Shown: positions 28,700 through 37,581, counted from the stretch's first letter. The stretch: DNA of 54,487 nucleotides from Carboxylicivirga fragile (GCA_025499625.1 JAFMVD010000042.1:1-54487); one strand, 5' to 3'. Numbers and translations are program-made. Notes: a model not told the origin generated them from the letters alone.

Positions 28700-29266
28700 A
28701 TGGAAAAGCAACGATGCGCTTGGTGCGAGGGGTCTGACTTATATCGTGCTTATCACGATAACGAATGGGGTGTGCCTTTACACGATGATGATCTGTTATT
28801 TGAGTTCTTAATACTGGAAGGGTTTCAGGCTGGATTAAGTTGGTCAACTATTCTTAATAAGCGAGAAAATTTCCGAATAGCTTTTGATAGTTTTGATGCC
28901 CGTATTGTGGCGAACTATAATGATGAAAAGCTTGAGGAATTAATGAATAATGCTGGCATTATTCGAAATCGATTAAAAATAAAAGCCGCCATTACCAACG
29001 CCAAATTATTTCTTGAAAAGCAAAAAGAGTTTGGTTCATTCGACAAGTATATTTGGCAATTCACTTCTTATAAAACCATAACTAATCGTTTCAAAGAATT
29101 AGCTGAGGTGCCTGCTACAAGCGCCATTTCTGATGCCATGAGCAAGCAATTGAAAAAGGATGGATTTAAATTTGTTGGCTCTACTATTTGTTATGCCTTC
29201 ATGCAAGCCACTGGCATGGTTAATGATCATGTGTTGAGTTGTTATAGGTATGGTGAAATAATATGA
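28700..29266 (+). CDS. tag: DNA-3-methyladenine glycosylase I
   Basis: Removes 3-methyladenine from alkylated DNA as the first step of base excision repair. At 188 residues it has normal length. The zinc-binding Cys/His set of the family is visible: Cys in QRCAWC at the N-terminus, His in YHDNEWGVP, and His and Cys in NDHVLSC near the C-terminus. The GLSWSTILNKRENFR block, which lies in the base-binding part, is typical. The start codon is 12 bp after the NfeD stop. It is a housekeeping gene; nothing odd is seen. Confidence 0.95.
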   Translation: MEKQRCAWCEGSDLYRAYHDNEWGVPLHDDDLLFEFLILEGFQAGLSWSTILNKRENFRIAFDSFDARIVANYNDEKLEELMNNAGIIRNRLKIKAAITNAKLFLEKQKEFGSFDKYIWQFTSYKTITNRFKELAEVPATSAISDAMSKQLKKDGFKFVGSTICYAFMQATGMVNDHVLSCYRYGEII

Positions 29267-29405
29267 ATGTAGATGTGATCATTTTTTACTCTAGCGACAT
29301 TTTTTTTCATGAGATTTATTCTATGTAGTACTTGGGGTCAAGTATTATTCCATTTTTTAAAAAGACAAAATTGTTGTAATGATTAATTAAAACTAAACTT
29401 AGCAA

Positions 29406-30029
29406 ATGAAACAAGTAATTTTATTGTTAGTGGTGTCGTTATGCGCTAGCGTTGGCTTTTCACAGAAACTAAAAACAACGATAGGTGAGCCAAATGTTAT
29501 TGAAGGAGATAAAAATATAAATATTGTCTTCACCTACAACAATCTGAAAGTAGGTAAAATGGAAGAAAGCGCATATGTTAAGCGCGAAATTAAAGAACGC
29601 GATACGAAGAAGGAAGGAACTGGTAACGAGTGGGCAATCTTATGGAAAAAGGATAAAGTTGAGTGTTATCCTGATGGGTTCATAAAACTATTTAATAAAT
29701 ACGGCGAAAAGTTGTTTGATGCTACAGTTGTTCCGAATACAATAGATTCGAAGTATACAATTGAAGTAAATACCTCATATATAGAACCAGGTTTTAATGC
29801 TGCAATAATAAGAAGACCCTCAGAAACTAATCATGAGATAAGAATTTATGAAACTGCTAATCCTGATGTTATCATCCATAGTCTTGAACTTGAAGGTAGT
29901 TATAGTAACAGTAATAACAGTGCTATGGATGGTGGTGATTATTATAGCGCCAGTCAAAGAATTAGAGAGTCTTTTGCTAGAGCTGCTAAAGAATATTGCA
30001 AGTTTATCTACAAAGAACATATCAAATAG
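29406..30029 (+). CDS. Secreted protein of unknown function
   Basis: A 207-residue protein that I do not recognise. It has a signal peptide (MKQVILLLVVSLCASVGFSQ), then a beta-rich region (25-165) and a helical C-terminus with several basic residues (about 180-207). A Ser/Asn run (about 163-170) separates the two parts. No Cys-based lipobox, transmembrane segment or enzyme motif is seen. The gene stands alone: 139 bp without a gene lie before it and a strong terminator follows, so it is probably a single transcription unit. Confidence 0.7.
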   Translation: MKQVILLLVVSLCASVGFSQKLKTTIGEPNVIEGDKNINIVFTYNNLKVGKMEESAYVKREIKERDTKKEGTGNEWAILWKKDKVECYPDGFIKLFNKYGEKLFDATVVPNTIDSKYTIEVNTSYIEPGFNAAIIRRPSETNHEIRIYETANPDVIIHSLELEGSYSNSNNSAMDGGDYYSASQRIRESFARAAKEYCKFIYKEHIK

Positions 30030-30086
30030 AAAGTTTTTTTCACTTTCGTTTTTTAATACAAACAAGAGTGCTTAAAGGAAATTGTA

Positions 30087-30114
30087 AACCTCCGCTTTTA
30101 GTGGAGGTTTTTTT
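30087..30114 (+). terminator. Rho-independent terminator
   Basis: AACCTCCGC (30087-30095) pairs with GTGGAGGTT (30101-30109) around a TTTTA loop and runs directly into seven or more T. It ends the secreted-protein gene and lies just beyond the end of the convergent GNAT gene, which it may also help to stop. Confidence 0.88.
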
Positions 30115-30116
30115 CA

Positions 30117-30920
30117 TTAAATAGTAAAAGATAGCATCTGATGCTTGCTTATAAAACCACTTCTTTCAAGCGTTTTTTGTGAGGCAATATTGTCAATGGC
30201 ACATCCGCATGAAGGGATTAATTCATTTGCTTCAGCAAGGCTTTTTAGATGGAGTATTATTTGGGCACCAATTCCCTTTTTACGATAATCTGGATGAACC
30301 CAAACACCCAAGTCACAGAAATTCCAATCTTGATGTGTTTTGATAATCATGCCGCAGCCAATCAGTTGATTGTGCTTACGAAATAATATTACTTTTTCTT
30401 TTTGAATAAACTGATGTAGTTGTTCTTCAGTTTCAAACAACTCCTTAATTGATTCATCCTGCTGCATTAAAAGAGGAATATTAACTTCGCTGGCATTTCT
30501 GTAATTTATTTCAGCATCTATTGATAGCACTTTTTCTTTAAAGTCGCGAAATAACAAACCAAGAGGTGAGGCTTGTAGCCCTTTTAATTCGCACATGGAT
30601 AATAGATCTGTATCAAAGGACTTACAATAGATCTTTTTAATGTTCAGCTCCTTCAGAACTAGTTCAAAATAATTTTGGCTTTTCTCTTTAAACTCTTCCT
30701 TGATATGGAATTCAAGAAGCACATGTTCATCGTTGACAATAGCATATGCAATGTTTGTTTCATCGGATTTGAGTAGATAATATGAAGCGTTCTGAATCGT
30801 AATTTCAAGAAATAACTCCTGAAACAAAGTAAGGCCGCTTAGGTAAGCTAACCTTAGTTTTTCTATTTGTGCGTAACTGCTTGCGATTATTTGCATCTGG
30901 CTTATATTCTTAAATGCCAT
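30117..30920 (-). CDS. GNAT-family N-acetyltransferase
   Basis: A 267-residue protein whose C-terminal half (about 140-260) is a GNAT acetyltransferase domain. The acetyl-CoA binding motif is visible in DLGVWVHPDYRKKGIGAQII, and GCGMIIK is the preceding beta strand. A further conserved feature is the NIASQKTLERSGF motif. The N-terminal half is a separate alpha/beta region that I do not recognise and that may be a degenerate second GNAT repeat. The substrate cannot be predicted. The gene lies 45 bp downstream of the FAH-family gene, with a short 7-bp tandem repeat in that gap just before the start codon. Confidence 0.85.
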   Translation of the reverse strand: MAFKNISQMQIIASSYAQIEKLRLAYLSGLTLFQELFLEITIQNASYYLLKSDETNIAYAIVNDEHVLLEFHIKEEFKEKSQNYFELVLKELNIKKIYCKSFDTDLLSMCELKGLQASPLGLLFRDFKEKVLSIDAEINYRNASEVNIPLLMQQDESIKELFETEEQLHQFIQKEKVILFRKHNQLIGCGMIIKTHQDWNFCDLGVWVHPDYRKKGIGAQIILHLKSLAEANELIPSCGCAIDNIASQKTLERSGFISKHQMLSFTI

Positions 30921-30934
30921 TAGCTAGAAGCTAA

Positions 30935-30960
30935 TAGCTATCAGCTATCAGCTATCAGCT
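30935..30960. repeat. 7-bp tandem repeat (AGCTATC)
   Basis: Three or more copies of AGCTATC, plus a variant copy (AGCTAAT), lie in front of a run of eight T (30960-30967). They lie 15-40 bp before the GNAT start codon on the minus strand. The same CTGATAGCTAT string occurs in the palindrome at 49543-49560, so it may belong to a dispersed repeat. A change in copy number could alter expression of the GNAT gene. Confidence 0.7.
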
Positions 30961-30965
30961 TTTTT

Positions 30966-31577
30966 TTACTTCACCAAAAAATCAAACATCTTTTCGCCTT
31001 GCAAATAACCTTGCATACGGTCGTTGATAGTGATTGGGCCTACGCCAGCAGGTGTTCCTGTGTAAATTAAATCACCAATCTTAAGTGTGAAGAATTGCGA
31101 CACATGTGCAATGATTTCATCGATTGGGTAAATCATTAGTGAGGTATTTCCATTTTGACGAGTTTCGTCGTTTACATTTAAATGGAAATCGATGTTTTGT
31201 ACATCCTTAAATTTATCCTTTGAAACAAATTCCGACAAAACGGCCGAACCATCAAATGCCTTGGCTTTCTCCCAAGGCAAGCCTTTTTCTTTCAGTTTAC
31301 TTTGTAAATCGCGCGCCGTAAAATCTATACCCAAACCAATTTCATCGAAATAGCGATGTGCGAATTGTGGGGCAATATTTTTCCCAAGACGGTTGATCTT
31401 AATAACCACTTCTACTTCATAATGAAAATCCTTAGCAAAATCAGGAATGAAGAAAGGTTTATTCTTCAAAAGAAGTGCGGAGTCAGGCTTAGAAAATATG
31501 ACTGGTTCACCAGGCATTTGATTGTTAAGCTCCTTAATATGATCGACGTAATTACGGCCTATACATAGAATCTTCAT
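30966..31577 (-). CDS. Fumarylacetoacetate hydrolase (FAH) family protein
   Basis: A 203-residue protein of the FAH superfamily, which includes acylpyruvate hydrolases and oxaloacetate decarboxylases. The start, CIGRNYVDHIKELNN, and KPDSAL are typical. The metal-binding Glu-x-Glu lies in YEVEVVIKI and the Asp in GIDFTARDLQ. The final part has the characteristic GDLIYTGTPAGVGP loop. Small single-domain members of this size are mostly acylpyruvase-like. The substrate cannot be told from sequence. It lies 8 bp downstream of the exonuclease gene on the same strand, so the two are probably in one transcript. Confidence 0.93.
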   Translation of the reverse strand: MKILCIGRNYVDHIKELNNQMPGEPVIFSKPDSALLLKNKPFFIPDFAKDFHYEVEVVIKINRLGKNIAPQFAHRYFDEIGLGIDFTARDLQSKLKEKGLPWEKAKAFDGSAVLSEFVSKDKFKDVQNIDFHLNVNDETRQNGNTSLMIYPIDEIIAHVSQFFTLKIGDLIYTGTPAGVGPITINDRMQGYLQGEKMFDFLVK

Positions 31578-31585
31578 CGGGGGAA

Positions 31586-32356
31586 TTATTTTTTATTAAA
31601 ACTACGAAGTTTAATATTGGTCAATACCTTCTTGGTGAATAATGGGAAATCACCTTTCATCATCCATCCATAATACGAAGGATCTTTGGCTAGTATATCT
31701 TCTACTGATTTTCCTTTGTGTTTTCCAAAGTTGAATACTTCTACACCATTCTCGTCGAAGATGATACGACCAATGAAATCGACATTTTTATTAAACGATG
31801 AGAAATCATTTAGAAACTCAACATCATTTTCTAACTCAGGATAACGATCCAACTGAGCCATTAAAACTTCGTAAGTGGCACGGGTGTCGGCCTCTGCTGA
31901 GTGAGCATTGGTTAAATCCTTGTCGCAGTAGAATTTATAGGCGGCTACCAAAGTACGCTTCTCCATTTTGTGGAAGATGGTTTGCACATCAACAAACTTA
32001 CGCTTCTTCATGTCGAAATCAATATCGGCACGAATAAACTCTTCAGCCAAAAGTGGAATGTCAAACTTGTTGGAATTAAAACCACTTAAATCACAACCTT
32101 CAATTAGTTTGGCAACTTTTTTACCAATTTCCTTAAAGGTGGGTGCATCTTTTACATCTTCATCGTAAATGCCATGTATCTCCGAAGTAACCTTGGGTAT
32201 TGGAACCTCAGGGTTTACTCGATAACAAAACGACTCTTCACTGCCATCAACGTTAATTTTGAGTATTGCAATTTCTACGATACGATCTTTTGCGATATTA
32301 ATACCAGTGGTTTCTAAATCGAAAAATGCAATAGGATTCTTAAGTTGAAGTTTCAT
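31586..32356 (-). CDS. DEDDh 3'-5' exonuclease (DnaQ/epsilon-like)
   Basis: A 256-residue exonuclease. The DEDDh residues are visible: Asp and Glu in FFDLETTG near the N-terminus, Asp in NSNKFDIPLL and His plus Asp in HSAEADTRATYEVL. The exonuclease domain covers about residues 5-175. The C-terminal part (about 200-250, FNFGKHKGKSVEDILAKDP then YYGWMM) is the short domain often fused to ExoX/DnaQ-like proteins. It could be a proofreading-type or repair exonuclease; no polymerase gene is near. A TATTTTTG box on the minus strand at 32402-32395 fits a -7 promoter element. Confidence 0.92.
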   Translation of the reverse strand: MKLQLKNPIAFFDLETTGINIAKDRIVEIAILKINVDGSEESFCYRVNPEVPIPKVTSEIHGIYDEDVKDAPTFKEIGKKVAKLIEGCDLSGFNSNKFDIPLLAEEFIRADIDFDMKKRKFVDVQTIFHKMEKRTLVAAYKFYCDKDLTNAHSAEADTRATYEVLMAQLDRYPELENDVEFLNDFSSFNKNVDFIGRIIFDENGVEVFNFGKHKGKSVEDILAKDPSYYGWMMKGDFPLFTKKVLTNIKLRSFNKK

Positions 32357-32394
32357 CTAATAGTTGTTTTGTTATTATGTAATGTGTCTTTGTG

Positions 32395-32402
32395 CAAAAA
32401 TA
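32395..32402 (-). promoter_or_regulatory. Candidate -7 element (TATTTTTG)
   Basis: On the minus strand this perfectly fits the Bacteroidota -7 consensus TAnnTTTG and lies about 40 bp upstream of the exonuclease start, close to the end of the previous gene. No good -33 TTTG is found at the usual distance, so the call is weak. Confidence 0.35.
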
Positions 32403-32404
32403 AA

Positions 32405-33943
32405 TTATTCTTCGGGTTTTGTAACTATCAATTGTAAACGATTAGCAATGGCTTCGTACCATTTTTCAGGAACTTCTAATCGCTGACTGAAACTAGGAAT
32501 GATGTCATCATCAATTTTTATGTCGTAAAAACCTGGTGTTAAGGCAATGATGAATTTTGCAGAGTCAGCTGAGGCTTTGTAACGACCGACGACATTACCC
32601 AATGTATCACACACCTCAATACGCGGTTCGTGAATTGGAATAACTAAACCTGTGTCAGTATCTAGACGGATGTCGCATTTTATAATGGCATTATAGGCTT
32701 CCTTCTCATTAAATATGACTTTGTAAATGTCGCGGCAACCTTCTCCTTCTGGACGAATGGCTGACACATAAGCATGTCGTTTACCATAAACCCACGATAT
32801 GCTATAGTTGTCGTAGGTATCATTAATCGGGAAACCCATATTGATAGGTTCTCCCCACTCTTTACTTATCGGGTTCAGATCAGAATAATACAAATCATAT
32901 CCACCCATCGATTGCTTGTTGTCAGATGAGAAATATAAACGGGTGCCGTCCTCAGATAATACCGGAAAATTTTCGTTTCCACTTGTATTAATCTTTCCTT
33001 TTAAAGGACGTGCTTCTCCCCAATAACCATTAGGAAGCTTGATGGCATAATATAAATCGGTATGGCCAGCAGCATCATCGCCCGAAAAGAAAATAGAATC
33101 CTGACCAGCAGTCATCCATACGCCATACTCCGAACCTTTTCCATCCAGCGGCGTTCCAAACTCTTCAATCAAATCGAAGTTGTGTTTACCGTTATATTTT
33201 GCATAGGCCATCATTTCATCATTATGCTTATTGTGATAAAACATCAGCTGTTTGCCATAGGGATCGATACCAGCAACCATTTCATCAAATACGCTATTAA
33301 CCTTCGAACCTATCGTTTTTCCCTTCTCAAAACGGTGTTTGCTCATTTCTGCCACACATACATTGAAGTAATAGATACCAGCATAGGAGTTGTACCTTTT
33401 ATCTGACGAATAAAAAAGTGTTTGCTCGTTATAGGTAATATATGGATTAATCTCATTTCGAGCCGTGTTTATTTCTTTACCAAGGTTGATGAAGCTAACG
33501 TCAATGGGGTTTTGTACCAGTATTTTAGCATTTTCTATCCAAAGAAGTAGTTGATCACTTTCTTTTTTAAGTTCGACGTTTTGACCTATTAGCGCTTTCT
33601 TTTTGCTAAGTATCTCTTTAGATTTATCGAATTGATGCGCATGAAATAAGGCAATAGCCATGTCCAAGTGAGCTTCTGCATCATTGGGTTTTAATTCAAG
33701 TAATTTTTCGATAAATGGAATGGCGCTTTCTCGTAAGGTATTGTCCTTGAGATGGCAAGTAATAATTTTTTTTAATAAATCAACATTATCCTTATCCTTT
33801 CGATAAAGCCGCTTATAATCCTTTAATGCTCTTTCGTAGTTGTAATACTTAAAATATTTATCGGCCCTCTGTTCGTACTTTTTTTGCCCAATGGCGTTTA
33901 TTGAGAACAAAATAAGGAAAGCAAGTAGTAAATTTCTATTCAT
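32405..33943 (-). CDS. TPR/PD40 propeller protein without OmpA domain
   Basis: A 512-residue exported protein with a signal peptide ending near AIGQ (residue 19), TPR-like helices (about 20-150) and a PD40/WD40-like propeller (about 155-420) with the repeats TLFYSSDKRYN, SIFFSGDDAAGHTDLYY and LYFSSDNKQSMGGYDLYY. The C-terminal 90 residues are beta-rich. It resembles the PorE-like protein at 23960 in its first two domains but lacks the OmpA part, so it cannot be anchored to peptidoglycan that way. Its role, perhaps in the T9SS or the cell envelope, is an inference. The stop codon is only 48 bp before the exonuclease gene on the same strand. Confidence 0.8.
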   Translation of the reverse strand: MNRNLLLAFLILFSINAIGQKKYEQRADKYFKYYNYERALKDYKRLYRKDKDNVDLLKKIITCHLKDNTLRESAIPFIEKLLELKPNDAEAHLDMAIALFHAHQFDKSKEILSKKKALIGQNVELKKESDQLLLWIENAKILVQNPIDVSFINLGKEINTARNEINPYITYNEQTLFYSSDKRYNSYAGIYYFNVCVAEMSKHRFEKGKTIGSKVNSVFDEMVAGIDPYGKQLMFYHNKHNDEMMAYAKYNGKHNFDLIEEFGTPLDGKGSEYGVWMTAGQDSIFFSGDDAAGHTDLYYAIKLPNGYWGEARPLKGKINTSGNENFPVLSEDGTRLYFSSDNKQSMGGYDLYYSDLNPISKEWGEPINMGFPINDTYDNYSISWVYGKRHAYVSAIRPEGEGCRDIYKVIFNEKEAYNAIIKCDIRLDTDTGLVIPIHEPRIEVCDTLGNVVGRYKASADSAKFIIALTPGFYDIKIDDDIIPSFSQRLEVPEKWYEAIANRLQLIVTKPEE

Positions 33944-34152
33944 TGTACAGGTTCAGTCAAATACGATGCTAAAGAAAGTAAATTTGAAAGACTTATAAAA
34001 AGCTTAATCGACCTTTATATTTAAAAGCTCTGTCCTTGAACAAAGAATTAAGGTACTTGTTAAGTAATTATTGAAGAATGGTTGGAAATTATTTACGAAA
34101 TGAATTGGATTAAGCTTATTAAAGCTCTTCTGGTTATTATAATGAGATAAAT

Positions 34153-34896
34153 ATGAAACGTAGACATTTTATAGGCATGCTTGGTTTAGGAACTGTTGGA
34201 GCATGTACGTCAGCAGGGAGCAGTAAAACAAGGTCGAATGCTGAGCAAAATGCCGTAAAATCGGCACCCATTTCAGGTCACTTCTTTCCGGCATTACCAT
34301 TTGATTATAACGCTTTAGAACCGCACATAGATGCGGAAACCATGGCTTTGCATTACGATAAGCACCATCGTGGCTATTTCAAAAAGTTTACTGCTGCTAT
34401 TGAAGATACTAATTTGGAAACAATGGCCATGCGTGATATTTTTGCCGAGGTTTCGAAACATGGTTTGGGCGTGCGAAATAACGGTGGAGGGTACTATAAC
34501 CACATGCTTTTTTGGGAAAATTTAAGCCCTGAACAAACAGAGCCTTCTGCACGTTTTTTAAGTCATATCGTAAAGAACTTTAAATCTCTGGAAACTTTTA
34601 AGGAAACCTTTTTCAAAGCAGCTAAAACACGTTTTGGTAGCGGATGGGCATGGTTAATACTCACTGATGATCGTAAATTAGAGGTTGTATCTACGCCAAA
34701 TCAAGATAATCCTTTGATGGATGTTGTTGAGAAACGTGGTATTCCGTTAATGACCATTGATGTGTGGGAGCATGCTTATTATTTGAATTATCAGAATAGG
34801 AGAGGTGATTATATAAATGCCTTCTGGAATGTTGTAAACTGGAAAGTGGTAAGTAAGCGATTCGAAAAAGCTTTAAAAGGAGAGTGGTTAGGTTAG
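34153..34896 (+). CDS. Exported Fe/Mn superoxide dismutase (lipoprotein-like)
   Basis: Converts superoxide to hydrogen peroxide and oxygen. Metal ligands are all present: His67 (ALHYDKHH), His117 (NHMLFW), Asp203 and His207 (DVWEHAYY). GSGWAWL is typical of the family. Unlike the cytoplasmic enzyme, this one has an extra 45 residues at its N-terminus: a KRRHFIG twin-Arg motif, a hydrophobic stretch and a possible lipobox (VGAC, Cys17). That points to Tat export of the folded enzyme and lipid anchoring in the envelope. Iron or manganese use cannot be told for certain. A strong terminator follows; no operon. Confidence 0.93.
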   Translation: MKRRHFIGMLGLGTVGACTSAGSSKTRSNAEQNAVKSAPISGHFFPALPFDYNALEPHIDAETMALHYDKHHRGYFKKFTAAIEDTNLETMAMRDIFAEVSKHGLGVRNNGGGYYNHMLFWENLSPEQTEPSARFLSHIVKNFKSLETFKETFFKAAKTRFGSGWAWLILTDDRKLEVVSTPNQDNPLMDVVEKRGIPLMTIDVWEHAYYLNYQNRRGDYINAFWNVVNWKVVSKRFEKALKGEWLG

Positions 34897-34925
34897 GAAA
34901 ATATTACTTTCAATAATAAATTCGC

Positions 34926-34952
34926 AAAAGCCCTTAAATTTTAAGGGCTTTT
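34926..34952 (+). terminator. Rho-independent terminator after superoxide dismutase
   Basis: AAAAGCCCTTAA (34926-34937) pairs with TTAAGGGCTTTT (34941-34952) around a 3-base loop, with Ts at the 3' side. It is A-rich on the other side and so may work in both directions. Confidence 0.85.
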
Positions 34953-34988
34953 CTTGTATTTTCACCATTGTACAAAATATCTTAACAG

Positions 34989-35579
34989 ATGAGAAAGATC
35001 CTTTTGCTTTTTGCACATCCTATTCTTCAGAAGTCAAGAATTAATTCTGCTATGATTGATGCAGTTAGAAATGTAGAAGGACTTACGACTCATAATCTGT
35101 ACGAAGAATATCCTGATTTTTTTATTGATGTAAAACGTGAGCAACAATTACTTTTAGAGCATGACATTATTATCTGGCAGCATCCTTTCTACTGGTATAG
35201 TGCACCTGCCATTTTAAAAGAATGGTTTGATTTGGTATTGGAACATGGTTTTGCCTATGGTAGCGAAGGTGAGGCCTTGAAAGGAAAAATGGCAATGTCG
35301 GTAATTACAACTGGTGGTAAAAAAGAATCTTATGCCACAGGCGGATTGAATTCGTATCCGATAAACCAGTTTTTATTACCCTATGAGCAATCTTGTAATT
35401 TATGTCAGATGACTTACTTGCCTCCATTTGTAGTGCATGGTACACATTTATTATCAGAAAGAGGTATTGATTTATTAAAGGTGGACTACCTAAAGCTTAT
35501 GGCTTTGCTAAAGGATAAAAACATTGGTCTGGACGAAATAGATAATACGATGTTTGTCAACCAATATTTAAACGAATAA
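34989..35579 (+). CDS. KefF-like NAD(P)H quinone oxidoreductase
   Basis: A 196-residue flavodoxin-fold NAD(P)H oxidoreductase. Visible features are the N-terminal LLLFAHPILQKSRIN (flavin phosphate loop), DIIIWQHPFYWYSAPAILK (central segment) and WFDLVLEHGFAYG. In Escherichia coli KefF is the ancillary subunit that activates the KefC K+ efflux system. Here the KefC-like antiporter gene starts 2 bp after the stop, and this pairing is the main reason for the KefF-like call over a free-standing MdaB-type quinone reductase. Confidence 0.88.
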   Translation: MRKILLLFAHPILQKSRINSAMIDAVRNVEGLTTHNLYEEYPDFFIDVKREQQLLLEHDIIIWQHPFYWYSAPAILKEWFDLVLEHGFAYGSEGEALKGKMAMSVITTGGKKESYATGGLNSYPINQFLLPYEQSCNLCQMTYLPPFVVHGTHLLSERGIDLLKVDYLKLMALLKDKNIGLDEIDNTMFVNQYLNE

Positions 35580-35581
35580 GT

Positions 35582-37486
35582 ATGCACCTCGATTCTATAT
35601 TTTTTCAAATAATGATTTACCTCTTGGCAGCGGTTATTCTGGTGCCTCTAGCCAAACGTATAGGACTTGGTTCTGTACTAGGCTATTTATTAGCGGGTAT
35701 TGTTATTGGTCCATTTGTTCTCGGATTAGTTGGTAGTGAAGGAGCTGATGTAATGCATATTGCTGAATTTGGAGTGGTAATTATGCTATTTCTGATTGGT
35801 TTGGAGCTCCACCCTAATATGCTGTGGCGTATGAAACGGCTTATATTTGGCTTGGGTGGTTTGCAGATTGGTATTACAGCCTTTATTATTAGTGTTTTTG
35901 GAGCCCTCATGTGGCTCGATACCGCACAAGCCATTACCACAGGGTTAATATTAGCTTTATCTTCTACCGCAATTGTAATTCAGACTTTATCAGAAAAAGG
36001 CTTACTTCAAACCATCGGTGGAAAACATAGCTTTTCTGTTTTGCTAATGCAAGACATCTCGGTTGTTCCCATATTTGCAATTGTGGCTTTTATGGCCACA
36101 TCAAATAACTCTATTGCCATGGGTGGAGATATGGTTGAAGATGTTGTTGTATTGGAGGGTTGGCAGAATCTCTTGCTTGTGATTGGAGCTGTGGCAACAA
36201 TTATAGTAGGAGGGAAGTACCTCGCTCATTTTATTTTCAAGATTATTGCAGAAACGGGCTTGCGTGAGTTGTTTTTGGCAACCGCCTTACTGTTAGTTGT
36301 TAGTATTGCAATCGCCATGGATGCTGTTGGTTTATCGCCAGCCTTGGGTACTTTTTTGGCTGGTGTGGTTCTTGCTAATAGTGAATATAGGTATGAACTG
36401 GAAAATACGCTGGAGCCTTCCAAAGGAATGTTGTTGGGCTTGTTTTTTATTTCTGTTGGTGTCAGCATTAATTTCACCTTATTAAAAGATCAGTTTGTGC
36501 TTATTTTAGGATTACTATTTGTCCTTTTGGTGGTGAAATTAATTGTCTTATTTGTGCTTGGTAAGCTGTTTAAACTTAATTTAAGGCAGAATTTGCTATT
36601 CACATTTAGTTTAGCACAAGCCGGCGAATTTGGTTTTGTTCTAATTTCCTTTGCCTCTCAAAACGGTATATACGATGAATTTACAGGAGGTATCCTTTTA
36701 ATTGTTGTCGCTTTATCCATGTTGATAACTCCGGTTCTCTTTATTGTGAATGAAAAGATTATATTACCTGGTTTATCTATTAAGAAAGAAACGGAAGTGA
36801 AGGCTGATGCAATTGAGGATAATACCAATCCTGTGATTATTGCTGGCTTTGGTCGATTTGGTATGGTACTTGGCCGTTTTTTAAATGCCAATGGCATTAA
36901 ATCAACCATTCTTGATATCAATCCACACAATATCCAATACCTGAAGAAGTTTGGTTACAAAGTGTATTATGGCGATATAACTAAACCTGAGATGCTCGAA
37001 GCTGCGGGAGCTGCCAATGCCAAGGTATTGGTGATTGTTATGGGGGATCGTATGCAGATTGATAAACTCATAAAAGTTGCAAGTAAGAAATACCCGCATC
37101 TTAAATTGGTAGTTCGTGCGGTGGATGCAGCCCACGATTTAGAATTAATAAATAAGGAAGTGGCCTCGCACCGACAGGAAACCTTTGATTCGGCAGTGAG
37201 TCTGGGTGCTGATGCACTCGAGAATCTTGGTGTAAGCAGATATCAGGCACATCGCGCTGCCACTACATTTAAACATCAGGATTTAAGGTTTATGCGTAAC
37301 CTTCAGAAGCGTTATGGTGAAGACGATGCGCATTTTGTGATGGAGACGAAACGTTTTTCTGAGCACATCGAGAACATACTACTCATGCAACAAAAGCACC
37401 CGTACCAAGATATGGATTGTGCATGGGATACGGATACCTTGATTGATGAAGCGAAAGAATCACAAGAGGAAATTAGAAAAGGTTGA
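35582..37486 (+). CDS. KefB/KefC-type CPA2 K+/H+ antiporter
   Basis: A 634-residue glutathione-gated-type K+ efflux antiporter. Residues 1-390 form about twelve or thirteen membrane helices, with the CPA2 features LGYLLAGIVIGPF, LFLIGLELHPNMLWRMK, and GLSPALGTFLAGVVLA. The TrkA-N/RCK domain begins near 415 with the Rossmann motif IAGFGRFGMVLGRFL and a typical Asp at the end of the second strand (LDIN). It probably protects against electrophiles by exporting K+ and acidifying the cytosol, as in Escherichia coli. The usual glutathione dependence may not apply, because many Bacteroidota lack glutathione; this is an inference. The KefF-like gene lies 2 bp upstream. Confidence 0.93.
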   Translation: MHLDSIFFQIMIYLLAAVILVPLAKRIGLGSVLGYLLAGIVIGPFVLGLVGSEGADVMHIAEFGVVIMLFLIGLELHPNMLWRMKRLIFGLGGLQIGITAFIISVFGALMWLDTAQAITTGLILALSSTAIVIQTLSEKGLLQTIGGKHSFSVLLMQDISVVPIFAIVAFMATSNNSIAMGGDMVEDVVVLEGWQNLLLVIGAVATIIVGGKYLAHFIFKIIAETGLRELFLATALLLVVSIAIAMDAVGLSPALGTFLAGVVLANSEYRYELENTLEPSKGMLLGLFFISVGVSINFTLLKDQFVLILGLLFVLLVVKLIVLFVLGKLFKLNLRQNLLFTFSLAQAGEFGFVLISFASQNGIYDEFTGGILLIVVALSMLITPVLFIVNEKIILPGLSIKKETEVKADAIEDNTNPVIIAGFGRFGMVLGRFLNANGIKSTILDINPHNIQYLKKFGYKVYYGDITKPEMLEAAGAANAKVLVIVMGDRMQIDKLIKVASKKYPHLKLVVRAVDAAHDLELINKEVASHRQETFDSAVSLGADALENLGVSRYQAHRAATTFKHQDLRFMRNLQKRYGEDDAHFVMETKRFSEHIENILLMQQKHPYQDMDCAWDTDTLIDEAKESQEEIRKG

Positions 37487-37552
37487 AAATTTGAAGAGTA
37501 CTATTTAATTCTTGACGTTGTTGTTTCAAGTGCAAAAGTGTTTTTACTGCAC

Positions 37553-37581
37553 GTTCATTCTGCTATTATTAGGGTTCATTC
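37553..37581 (+). promoter_or_regulatory. Paired direct repeats upstream of tolC, candidate LytTR site
   Basis: GTTCATTC occurs at 37553-37560 and again at 37574-37581, exactly 21 bp apart, 60-90 bp before the TolC start codon. LytTR regulators bind paired 9-bp direct repeats about two helix turns apart, with a GTTN[AG][TG] core, which both copies match (GTTCAT). A LytTR regulator is encoded at the end of the same gene cluster. The link is an inference. Confidence 0.4.
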
